Shown: positions 1 through 6,052 of the stretch, in pieces
Layout: every line of letters starts with the position of its first letter
How positions within the stretch are numbered: the first letter of the stretch is position 1
Assembly (NCBI GenBank): GCA_938005345.1
Contig: CALLNG010000282.1
Span: 1 to 9,470 of the forward strand
DNA length: 9,470 nucleotides
Source: an uncultured Clostridia bacterium
GTDB taxonomy: Bacteria > Bacillota > Clostridia > RUG12999
Reading direction: 5' to 3'
Notes under the pieces: model-generated
Told to the model about the DNA's origin: nothing
Seen by the model: the letters and a program-made list of their open reading frames with translations, nothing else
The model's database searches: none
Position numbers and translations under genes: made by a program

Positions 1-203
1 GGCTCGCCGCCCTGAAATCCGAACATGCATTGCCCTTCTGCTTCCTGCAACGCTTTTTGTACCAACGTCTCCAGAAGTGACTCTTTCATAATACCATAGG
101 AGGCCCGTTCGCGGTGGCTGGCAACGTCATGGTAAAAACAATAGCTGCAACGTAAATTACAAAGGCTAGAGGCTGGCTTTATCAACAACGTAATTGGTGG
201 CAT
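1..203 (-). CDS. Radical SAM enzyme of the anaerobic sulfatase maturase (anSME)-like family, N-terminal part
   Basis: This is the first 67 complete codons of a gene that continues past the left edge. The ATG at 203-201 follows a GGGAGG ribosome binding site about 9 bases upstream. The protein opens with a LLIKPASSLCNLRCSYCFYH segment carrying the radical SAM CxxxCxxC signature (C15, C19, C22), which binds the [4Fe-4S] cluster that cleaves S-adenosylmethionine. Residues 61-67 read FGFQGGE and the next partial codon can only be Pro, giving the GGEP motif that contacts SAM. The IKPASxxCNxRCxYCFYxD opening is typical of anSME-like SPASM proteins, which oxidise a Cys or Ser side chain to formylglycine in sulfatases. 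No sulfatase gene is visible here. The gene starts 18 bases after the Cys-tailed J-protein stop, so it is probably co-transcribed, and that protein is a candidate partner or substrate (inference). The C-terminal SPASM cluster region is outside the window, so the subfamily cannot be fixed. Confidence 0.88.
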   Translation of the reverse strand, partial: MPPITLLIKPASSLCNLRCSYCFYHDVASHRERASYGIMKESLLETLVQKALQEAEGQCMFGFQGGE

Positions 204-221
204 TTTGCCTTTCCTCCCTTC

Positions 222-830
222 TTAGCAGCACGGAATCAAATCTCCGCCCATACATTCACAGCAGCAATCCGCGCAAACCAGATTGGTACAGCAGCTGCAA
301 CAACTTGCATCTGTCATCCCTTGTCCCATTTCGCGGTATTGTCCGCCCTGGCGCTGCATACGCATAAACGCCTGTTGGTAAAGCGGATTGTTCGGCTCCA
401 TACGCATCGCAGAAGCAAACGATTGGTAAGCCTCGTTGTACCACCCTTTTTCCAGTGACGCAAGCCCCATCAAATAATACCAATGGGCGTTGCGGGTGCC
501 GGAAGCGCGCAGACGCGCCATTGCTGCGTCCACCTGGCCATTGCGAATCATTTGTTCAATTTCAGTAAATTCAGCTGAAGTAGCACCGTTTCCCTGATAC
601 TGCTGCTGGTTTGTATTTTGACTGGAATACGTATTATTTTGACTGCTTTTTTGCTTCATCAAGATGTGGTACGCTTCATTGATTTCTTTCATTTTTTCTG
701 CAGCCAAATCCGAAAGCGGATTGTCCTTGTATTTGTCCGGATGGTACTTCCGCACCAATTTCCGGTAGGCCGCTTTGATTTCCTCTTCCGTCGCATTTTG
801 GCTGACACCCAGTACGCTATATGGATTCAT
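222..830 (-). CDS. J-domain protein with TPR-like middle and Cys-rich C-terminal tail
   Basis: A 202-residue protein in three parts. Residues 1-60 form a J domain with the HPD tripeptide at 30-32, the element that stimulates Hsp70 (DnaK) ATPase; it lacks the G/F, zinc-finger and client-binding regions of DnaJ, so this is a specialised type III J-protein, not the housekeeping chaperone. Residues 61-83 are a Gln/Asn/Ser-rich linker. Residues about 88-160 are helical, with a TPR-like unit around 115-155 (AHWYYLMGLASLEKGWYNEA). The last 26 residues hold 11 cysteines (177, 178, 180, 181, 186, 189, 190, 191, 193, 201, 202) and end in CMGGDLIPCC. The ATG overlaps the DUF5685 stop codon by 4 bases, implying translational coupling, and the radical SAM gene follows 18 bases after the stop. 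No signal peptide or membrane helix is seen, so it is probably cytoplasmic. The tail could bind metal, be modified, or act as a recognition tag; the sequence does not decide which. Confidence 0.9.
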   Translation of the reverse strand: MNPYSVLGVSQNATEEEIKAAYRKLVRKYHPDKYKDNPLSDLAAEKMKEINEAYHILMKQKSSQNNTYSSQNTNQQQYQGNGATSAEFTEIEQMIRNGQVDAAMARLRASGTRNAHWYYLMGLASLEKGWYNEAYQSFASAMRMEPNNPLYQQAFMRMQRQGGQYREMGQGMTDASCCSCCTNLVCADCCCECMGGDLIPCC

Positions 831-1702
831 TGTTCGTTCTTCCTTTCCAACGCTTGTTGCTGCTCGTCCGATACTTTGCTATTTGCAGCCGGCTCTTCGT
901 ATTTTGCAAGCAGCCGCTGTGTTGTCCCATGTAACCCTAAATAGATGATGTTGTCCAATAATCCTTTGTTCTTTTTGATATCCAACAGTTCGTATGCCAT
1001 AGCCGCTTCATTGAGGTTGTACCAAAGCGGCGCGGCACTTTGCTGAATTTCTTCCCACGTTTGAAACGGATTATATTGCCGTTTTTTTTGGTCTTTTTCA
1101 AAATCGTCAATGGCATCCGCCAGGTATAGCCAGCGTCCAAGATTATATCCCAAAACCCGCAACACGCGGTCTTCTAAGCTCGGCATAGCAAAAATTTCTT
1201 CCATAATTTTTGCGAATTGTTCCGCCACTTCGTCTATATTATGGCACTGCTGCTCTTCTAAAAGATGCAGTTGTTCCAGCCGCTCCTGAATCACAACTGT
1301 TTTTTCTGTAAATGCCCGTGCCACTTTGCGGTGTGGCAGAGCATAAAACGGCAAAGCACAAAGCCCAGCTGATATCTTGTTGTCTAAAATATCATCCTTA
1401 ATTTTATAATATGTCAATTCTACGCTCATATACGCACAGTATTCCAACGCAGGGCATTGTTGGGCAACCCACCGTTTACGCAGGGGATTTAGCATACATC
1501 CAGACCGCACGATTTCTGCCTGCGATTCCATAACGCTGTCCAACAGTACGCTAAGCACAGCAAAATCATAACTCAGTCCCAACCTAGTCACAGGGCCGAG
1601 CAACTTCCCCTGCATTTTGCACAGGCCACAGTAATACGCCTGAAATGTATTCCATTCTTTTACTTTCAGTTCATCTTTTGCAACATTAATATATCCAAAC
1701 AC
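827..1702 (-). CDS. DUF5685 family protein
   Basis: A 291-residue protein starting at GTG 1702, with GGAGG six bases upstream. The MFGY opening, the YYCGLCK motif (C25, C28) followed by GxxxxRLGLSYDFAVLSVLL, and a later CMLNPLRK segment (C69) fit the DUF5685 family as I remember it; its biochemical function is not known to me. The rest looks wholly helical, without signal peptide or clear membrane helices. Two acidic motifs stand out: KDDILDN at residues 102-108 and DAIDDFEKD at 196-204, followed by KRQYNPF. These resemble the metal-binding aspartate motifs of class I isoprenoid synthase-like folds, but this is only a motif-level impression. The gene is first in an operon from the promoter at 1765-1793 and its stop overlaps the J-protein start by 4 bases, so the two products are likely made in matched amounts and may work together. 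Confidence 0.85.
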   Translation of the reverse strand: MFGYINVAKDELKVKEWNTFQAYYCGLCKMQGKLLGPVTRLGLSYDFAVLSVLLDSVMESQAEIVRSGCMLNPLRKRWVAQQCPALEYCAYMSVELTYYKIKDDILDNKISAGLCALPFYALPHRKVARAFTEKTVVIQERLEQLHLLEEQQCHNIDEVAEQFAKIMEEIFAMPSLEDRVLRVLGYNLGRWLYLADAIDDFEKDQKKRQYNPFQTWEEIQQSAAPLWYNLNEAAMAYELLDIKKNKGLLDNIIYLGLHGTTQRLLAKYEEPAANSKVSDEQQQALERKNEQ

Positions 1703-1764
1703 AGGTTTCCTCCGCTGGTTCGTCTTTTATTTTTACTGCCCTCTGTTTTCTACAGGTATACACT

Positions 1765-1793
1765 ATTCTATCATATGCCCCGTTAAAATTCAA
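1765..1793 (-). promoter_or_regulatory. SigA-type promoter of the DUF5685-J-protein-radical SAM operon
   Basis: On the minus strand a TTGAAT -35 box (1793-1788) and a TAGAAT -10 box (1770-1765) are separated by exactly 17 bases. They match the TTGACA/TATAAT consensus at 4/6 and 5/6 positions. The -10 box lies about 62 bases upstream of the GTG start at 1702, leaving room for a short leader. It is the only good match in this gap. Confidence 0.65.
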
Positions 1794-1972
1794 GCGCTTT
1801 TCCGTGGGAAAATGATTGTTTACAAAAAATTCAAAATTATGAACATTCCTTCCATTTTAGACGTGGCTTATTTTACACGCATTCTGTAACAAACATGTGT
1901 ATGTTTTGTATGGCACCAGTGAAATTTGCCGGCTATTCATCCTGCACGGGAAAAGTTACCACATTTCTATAT

Positions 1973-2009
1973 AATAAAAGCTGCCCGCTCCTAGCAGACA
2001 GCTTTTATT
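1973..2009 (-). terminator. Hairpin terminator after secG
   Basis: Seen on the minus strand, a 17-base arm beginning AATAAAAGCTG pairs fully with a 17-base arm ending CAGCTTTTATT around a 3-base AGG loop. Two pairs are G-T, which would be G-U in RNA. It starts 15 bases after the secG stop codon. The trailing T-run is built into the stem and is short (TTTTATTAT), so the hairpin could act in either direction. Confidence 0.75.
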
Positions 2010-2024
2010 CCTGTTCCGTTTGTA

Positions 2025-2480
2025 TTATTCCGCCGGTGCCTGCGTTGCTTCACTAGCTGGTTCCTGTGCACCAGTATCCGCTGTACCATCCTGTGCCGCA
2101 GTTCCTGTCTCTCCCGTTCCATCTTCCGCTGGAATCGTTACGTTCCCATCTTCATCAATTGGCAACGTATCCCCAACATCAATTCCTGTGGTATCCGTTG
2201 TTCCAGCAGTACCCGTATCTTCAGTGGGATTGGTTAATGCAAAATTATATGCCAAAAACAGAGAGGTGCACAAAAATACAATCGCGCACACAGCCGTGAT
2301 TTTCATCAAAACCCCATCACGCGTTCTCCCCTTATTTCTTCCATAATACGAATTGTCCAAGTTTCCACCCAACACACCAGACATGCCTGGTTTTTTTGCC
2401 TGCTGCATCAAAACAACGGCAATGATGGCAAGGGCGATCAAAATATGCAAAACTCCGACAATCTTCACTGCTATTTCCAT
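2025..2480 (-). CDS. secG: Preprotein translocase subunit SecG with long acidic C-terminal extension
   Basis: A 151-residue SecG, a small non-essential partner of the SecYE protein-conducting channel in the cytoplasmic membrane. Transmembrane helix 1 spans about residues 4-25 and ends with the family signature VLMQQAKKPGMSGVLGG. The loop NSYYGRNKGRTRDGVLMK follows, then helix 2 at about 59-81. Family members usually run about 75-110 residues and end soon after helix 2. Here a further 70 residues follow, rich in Thr, Gly, Asp, Glu, Ala and Pro, with 16 acidic and no basic residues and an imperfect repeat (EDGTGETG, QDGTADTG). Known SecG topology places both ends outside the cytoplasm, so the tail should face the cell wall. 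The gene has its own promoter and terminator, so it appears to be a single-gene unit. The usual clostridial followers rnr and smpB are absent downstream. GGAG lies 11 bases before the ATG, a rather distant ribosome binding site. Confidence 0.9.
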   Translation of the reverse strand: MEIAVKIVGVLHILIALAIIAVVLMQQAKKPGMSGVLGGNLDNSYYGRNKGRTRDGVLMKITAVCAIVFLCTSLFLAYNFALTNPTEDTGTAGTTDTTGIDVGDTLPIDEDGNVTIPAEDGTGETGTAAQDGTADTGAQEPASEATQAPAE

Positions 2481-2534
2481 TCTCTAATCAGCTCCACTTC
2501 ACAATTTTCTTAAGTCTCACTAAGTCACCATAGT

Positions 2535-2563
2535 ATTTTACCATATTTTTTTTGAATTATCAA
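2535..2563 (-). promoter_or_regulatory. SigA-type promoter of secG
   Basis: On the minus strand TTGATA (2563-2558) and TAAAAT (2540-2535) are spaced by 17 bases, each matching consensus at 5/6 positions. The -10 box is about 54 bases upstream of the secG ATG at 2480. No hairpin terminator was found between the upstream flavoprotein gene and this promoter, so some read-through into secG is possible. Confidence 0.75.
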
Positions 2564-2695
2564 GTCTTTTTTACATTTTTTTGATGGATTTCTGGCAAAT
2601 CGTTGGAAATTTCTTTTAAGGCTGAGGTAATACCACATCAATATTTGCATAAATCCCACACGCTTGCTATTTTCTTATTTTGCCCACGCTACGGT

Positions 2696-3943
2696 TCATT
2701 TACCGACCTTTGCCTGGTCCTGCCCTTTTTGCAGCCCCGCTAAAACGCCAGTAGAAAACGCAATCTGCAAATTGTATCCGCCCGTATAGGCGTCCACGTC
2801 CAACACTTCGCCCGCAAAATACAATCCCCGGACCCGCTTTGACTCCATTGTAGAAGGATTCACTTCCTTTGTGGACACACCGCCAGCTGTAATAATTGCC
2901 TCCTCAATTGGCCGCAGCCCACTGACCGGCACGCACATCTCTTTCAAGGCATGCACCATATTCTGCCGCTGCTGCCGCCGGATTTGATGTACCTTTGTAT
3001 GCGCCTCCAGCCCGCTTTGCCGCAGCAAATACTCCACTAATTTGTGCGGTACCAGCGTAGGCAAATAATTGACAATATCCTTGTTGGCATACGTCTCAAA
3101 GTCTCGCAGCAAGCGTTCCTGCAAAACCTGTTCCGAAAGCGCAGGTTTAAGGTCAATACGCAGTTCATAAGCCTTATCTGGTATGCCGCGCATGTGACAG
3201 CTGGCACTGAGTACCAGCGGGCCGGAAAGCCCAAAATGGGTAAACAACAATTCCCCCTGTTCCTCCCAGATTTTTCTGCTATCCTCATATAAAGAAAGAC
3301 GCACATTTTTCAATGATAGCCCCTGCAAGGCATGCACCCAGGTTTCCTTTATTTCCACCGGCACTAAGGAGGCGCGAGGCGGCACAATATGGTGTCCCAA
3401 TTGCTGTGCCATCCGGTAGCCATCTCCCGTTGAACCTGTGCGCGGATAACTTTTCCCCCCGGTTGCGAGAATGACGCTGCGGCAGGCAATGGCCTTTCCG
3501 CTTTGCAACCGCACTCCTCGGACCTGCCCTTCCGTTACCATCACTTCCGCTACCTGTGCCTGCAAGCTTTTGACACCATTTTCCCGGCAGAACCGAATCA
3601 ATGCATTGACAATATCAATTGCTTTGTCACTTTGCGGAAATACGCGTCCCCCCCGCTCTGTTTTCAGCGGCACTCCCCATTGTTCAAAAAAAGCAATGGT
3701 ATCTTCATTCGTAAAATTTCGAAAGGCACTGTACAAAAACTTGGCATTGCCAGGAATTTGTTGCATCATGGTTTCCATGTCCGCAATGTTGGTTACATTG
3801 CATCGTCCTTTTCCCGTAATGCGTAATTTGCGGCCCAACATAGTGTTTTTTTCCACAATCGCCGTATCAATCCCCGTCTGCGCCGCCGTTCCAGCCGCCA
3901 TCATGCCGGCTGCGCCACCGCCAATCACAATACATTCCGGCAT
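2696..3943 (-). CDS. BaiN/HI0933-like NAD(P)/FAD-dependent oxidoreductase (YhiN family flavoprotein)
   Basis: A 415-residue flavoprotein from ATG 3943 to TGA 2696. The N-terminal dinucleotide fold is clear: IVIGGGAAGMMAA at residues 5-17 binds the FAD ADP moiety. Next comes the family block GRKLRITGKGRCNVTN at 37-52, an ATGGKSYPRTGSTGDGY segment in the middle, and the C-terminal FAD motif GLYFAGEVLDVDAYTGGYNLQ. These are hallmarks of the HI0933-like/BaiN family; members have been linked to bile acid dehydroxylation, but the general substrate is unsettled. The start at 3943 was preferred because AGGAGG lies 5 bases upstream and the protein then begins at the fold. A longer frame to 4072 would overlap the upstream regulator by more than 100 bases. 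The start is 10 bases after the RpiR stop, so it is the last gene of the methyltransferase-RpiR operon. Confidence 0.9.
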   Translation of the reverse strand: MPECIVIGGGAAGMMAAGTAAQTGIDTAIVEKNTMLGRKLRITGKGRCNVTNIADMETMMQQIPGNAKFLYSAFRNFTNEDTIAFFEQWGVPLKTERGGRVFPQSDKAIDIVNALIRFCRENGVKSLQAQVAEVMVTEGQVRGVRLQSGKAIACRSVILATGGKSYPRTGSTGDGYRMAQQLGHHIVPPRASLVPVEIKETWVHALQGLSLKNVRLSLYEDSRKIWEEQGELLFTHFGLSGPLVLSASCHMRGIPDKAYELRIDLKPALSEQVLQERLLRDFETYANKDIVNYLPTLVPHKLVEYLLRQSGLEAHTKVHQIRRQQRQNMVHALKEMCVPVSGLRPIEEAIITAGGVSTKEVNPSTMESKRVRGLYFAGEVLDVDAYTGGYNLQIAFSTGVLAGLQKGQDQAKVGK

Positions 3944-3953
3944 AGATGCCTCC

Positions 3954-4832
3954 TCACTTTCCATTCGGTGCTTCTTCATATTTTTCGTATACTTCGTATT
4001 CGTCCCAAATGTGCTCCAGCCGTTCAAACGTTTGAGATACTTCCTCCTGTTTGCGCATTCCAATTGCCACAATTAACGCATTGATCACACTCAGCGGCGC
4101 AACCAGGGAATCAACAAAAGAGGCCATATCGCTGCGCGCTGTGAGCTGGTGCGTCGCGTACTGGTTTATGGGTGACGATGCACTATCGGTAATTGCCACA
4201 ATATTGCTTCCGCGGCTTTTGGCATACTGCACCGCTTTCACTGTTCTCTTGGAATAGCGTGGAAAACTGATAGCCAGTAGCACATCCCGGCTGTCAATGC
4301 GCATGATTTGTTCAAACACCTCGCTCACGCTTGTTGCATCCACCAAACAGGTGTTTTCAAACAGCAAATTCATATAAAATCCCAAAAAACGTGCCAGCGC
4401 TGCAGAACTTCGTACACCTAAAATATAAATTTTCCTCGCCGCCAGCAATGCCTCTACCGCCTTGTTGAATACCTCTGTATTGATTTCCTCCATGGTCTGT
4501 TTTATTTTATCCAAATCGCTGCTCATTACGGTTTTCAAAATTTCCTGCTTTCCGATTTGGCTGGTTGCAACTTCCATACGCTGTACCGCGGTCAGTTTCA
4601 TGCGGATAATCTCCTGCAGCTCTTTTTGAAAATTAGCGTATCCCTCGCAACCCAGTTCTGTCGCAAACCGGACAACCGTCGATTCGCTGGTTGATACCAT
4701 CCGCCCCAATTTATAGGCTGTCATAAACGCCGCCTTATCATAATGCTGCAAAACATAATCCGCAATTTTTTTCTGGCCTTTGCTAAAGGTCTGGTAATTG
4801 TTTTGAATCCTGGTCAAAATATCCTGTTCCAT
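3954..4832 (-). CDS. RpiR/MurR family transcriptional regulator with SIS domain
   Basis: A 292-residue regulator from ATG 4832, chosen because GGAGG sits 5 bases upstream and the protein then begins directly at the HTH_6 domain. The frame can be extended to 4886, but that would overlap the preceding methyltransferase gene. Residues 1-77 form the RpiR-type helix-turn-helix with the typical STSESTVVRFATELGCEGY block at about 47-65. Residues about 128-260 form a SIS (sugar isomerase) domain, including KIYILGVRSSAALA and DVLLAISFPRYSKRTV, which in this family senses a phosphosugar. Relatives control sugar phosphate, amino sugar or N-acetylmuramate use. No sugar transporter or sugar enzyme is adjacent, so the ligand and targets are unknown. 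It lies 16 bases after the methyltransferase stop and 10 bases before the flavoprotein start, inside one operon, and may regulate that operon. Confidence 0.9.
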   Translation of the reverse strand: MEQDILTRIQNNYQTFSKGQKKIADYVLQHYDKAAFMTAYKLGRMVSTSESTVVRFATELGCEGYANFQKELQEIIRMKLTAVQRMEVATSQIGKQEILKTVMSSDLDKIKQTMEEINTEVFNKAVEALLAARKIYILGVRSSAALARFLGFYMNLLFENTCLVDATSVSEVFEQIMRIDSRDVLLAISFPRYSKRTVKAVQYAKSRGSNIVAITDSASSPINQYATHQLTARSDMASFVDSLVAPLSVINALIVAIGMRKQEEVSQTFERLEHIWDEYEVYEKYEEAPNGK

Positions 4833-4848
4833 ATTTGCCTCCGTCCCT

Positions 4849-5859
4849 TTATTGCGGTTTTTGCGCCACATAAAAGATTTTTTCACTTCGCCGCTGCGGT
4901 GCCTGCATAGTCAAATCCTCGTATTCCCCCAACAACTGCAGACCTGCCTGGCGCAGGGCCATTTTAATTTGGCCGCGCGTATAGGCTTTTTCATAATGCA
5001 CTTCCTCAAACCGGCGGTACTGTCCGTTTTCCCGGACAAAAAAATTCAAATCAAACATACAGATGCCATCCTCTTTGTCAAAGGCATTTTCCCATGTATA
5101 ATAAACATGCTCTGTCTCATCTGTAAATACATTGCCCGGCAGCAGTGTTTCGAGCTTATATTTCGTGTTGATATCAAAAATAAATAGTCCTCCCGGGTTC
5201 AAATAATTTTCCACCCAATGCAGACACTGGTGCAAATCCTCCTGGTGGAGCAAATAATTCAGACTATCCAGCAAACATAAAATCACGTCCACTGTCCCAT
5301 ATAGTTCAAATTCCTGCATCTCCTGCTGTAAAAACAAAATGTCTTGTCCCGACTGCTGCGCCTTTCGGCGCGCAACTTCCAGCATATCGGGCGATGCGTC
5401 AATTCCTGTCATATCATAGCCCCGCTTTGCTAGTTCCACCGTGACCGAGCCTGTTCCACAGGCCAAGTCCACTACCAGTTCCGGCTTTCTGCCCATAAAC
5501 TGCTCTATTAGTTGCTGGACATAGTCACAACGTTTTTGATATTCTACATCCTGCGTCAATTCATCATATACCTCCGCAAAGGAGTGGTAAACGCGCTCCG
5601 GCATGCCCGTTTCCTCCACCAAAGCACGGAATTTTTGATCTTCCTCCAAATGGTTTTGCAAACATTTGAGCACAAAGGCCGGAACGTCTAATTCCCGCAC
5701 AATATCGCTGTACGGTGTTCCCTGCAAAATCTTCCGGGCCGCCTCCAAGCGCTCGGCAACTGCCTCCAGCTCTGCCGGACGGCATAATCCCTCCAGTAAA
5801 CAAGCAAACTCTTCCTCATTTTTTAATCCTGCGAGTCGTTGTATCAGTTGATTCACCAC
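4849..5859 (-). CDS. TrpR/YerC-like domain fused to a class I SAM-dependent methyltransferase
   Basis: A 336-residue two-part protein. Residues about 3-80 resemble the TrpR-related YerC/YecD family: LKNEEEFACLLEGLCRPAEL, then AVAERLEAARKILQGTPYSDIVRELDV. The part that should be the DNA recognition helix (STATISR in relatives) instead reads VPAFVLKCLQNHL, so DNA binding may be lost. Residues about 86-336 form a complete methyltransferase: a VYHSFAEVYDELTQDVEY entry helix, SAM-binding motif I VVDLACGTGSVTVELAKRGYD, the GIDASPDML acidic loop, then DVILCLLDSLNYLL and GGLFIFDINT. The methyl acceptor is unknown. The frame opens with two consecutive GTG codons; the first (5859) has GGGAG seven bases upstream and is preferred. 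Met86 (ATG 5604) has its own ribosome binding site and could give the methyltransferase alone. It is first in an operon with an RpiR regulator and a flavoprotein. Confidence 0.85.
   Translation of the reverse strand: MVNQLIQRLAGLKNEEEFACLLEGLCRPAELEAVAERLEAARKILQGTPYSDIVRELDVPAFVLKCLQNHLEEDQKFRALVEETGMPERVYHSFAEVYDELTQDVEYQKRCDYVQQLIEQFMGRKPELVVDLACGTGSVTVELAKRGYDMTGIDASPDMLEVARRKAQQSGQDILFLQQEMQEFELYGTVDVILCLLDSLNYLLHQEDLHQCLHWVENYLNPGGLFIFDINTKYKLETLLPGNVFTDETEHVYYTWENAFDKEDGICMFDLNFFVRENGQYRRFEEVHYEKAYTRGQIKMALRQAGLQLLGEYEDLTMQAPQRRSEKIFYVAQKPQ
5602..5617 (-). promoter_or_regulatory. Possible internal ribosome binding site and start inside the methyltransferase fusion gene
   Basis: Within the fusion gene, GGAGG (5617-5613, in the context GGTGGAGGAAA) sits 8 bases before an in-frame ATG at 5604-5602. 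That ATG encodes Met86, just before the conserved entry helix of the methyltransferase domain. A stand-alone 251-residue methyltransferase made from it would have normal family length. The coincidence of a near-ideal site with a domain boundary is what makes it credible; the signal could also be a leftover from a two-gene ancestor. Confidence 0.5.
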
Positions 5860-5958
5860 GTTGGCTCTCCCTTTTTGTCATATTTAGTGCATATCTGCGG
5901 CTTGCCTTATCCTATTCATCTGTCCGCTTTGGCACTGCCATTTCACTATCCTTTTCCC

Positions 5959-5987
5959 ATTATAGCATGGACATAAAAAATTTGCAA
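5959..5987 (-). promoter_or_regulatory. Extended -10 promoter of the methyltransferase-RpiR-flavoprotein operon
   Basis: On the minus strand a perfect TATAAT (5964-5959) is preceded by TGC, giving an extended -10 element. A TTGCAA -35 box (5987-5982, 4/6 match) is 17 bases further upstream. The -35 box lies within one arm of the terminator at 5977-6014, so the end of the upstream operon and the start of this one share DNA. The predicted leader is close to 95 bases and contains a possible 9-codon reading frame at 5941-5912. Confidence 0.7.
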
Positions 5988-6014
5988 GCTGCATGTGTGC
6001 AGCTTGCAAATTTT
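5977..6014 (-). terminator. Strong hairpin terminator after the aminopeptidase gene
   Basis: A perfect 17-base inverted repeat (arm AAAATTTGCAAGCTGCA) flanks a 4-base loop at 5994-5997. On the minus strand it ends in a run of six T and begins 38 bases after the aminopeptidase stop codon. This is a textbook intrinsic terminator for the TIM-barrel/aroQ/aminopeptidase operon. Because of its symmetry it may also stop transcription from the other side. Confidence 0.85.
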
Positions 6015-6052
6015 ATGCATTTTTTCTCTCATTGTCTGCTTTTTTGCAAACC

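Larger units (their letters stand above)
1703..2024. other. Intergenic region between secG and the DUF5685 operon
   Basis: This 322-base stretch has no convincing coding sequence. The right end holds the secG hairpin terminator and the left end holds the promoter and ribosome binding site of the DUF5685 operon. In between (about 1794-1972) I see AT-rich DNA with one small inverted repeat, AAACAT-GTGT-ATGTTT at 1891-1906, about 100 bases upstream of the -35 box. That is too short to name as an operator. No tRNA, tmRNA or riboswitch fold was recognised. Confidence 0.6.

Noticed and set aside
2481..2695. Terminator after the flavoprotein gene
   Set aside because: No hairpin followed by a T-run could be found on the minus strand in this gap; only the secG promoter is supported.
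3944..4072. N-terminal extension of the flavoprotein up to 4072 (458 residues)
   Set aside because: It overlaps the RpiR coding region by more than 100 bases and its sequence has no flavoprotein character; ATG 3943 has AGGAGG at good spacing and starts right at the FAD fold.
3471..4076. 201-codon plus-strand reading frame opposite the flavoprotein gene
   Set aside because: It is antisense to strongly conserved flavoprotein motifs and its product has no recognisable domain.
4833..4886. Earlier start of the RpiR gene at 4886
   Set aside because: It would overlap the methyltransferase end and adds 18 basic residues not typical of the family; ATG 4832 has a good ribosome binding site.
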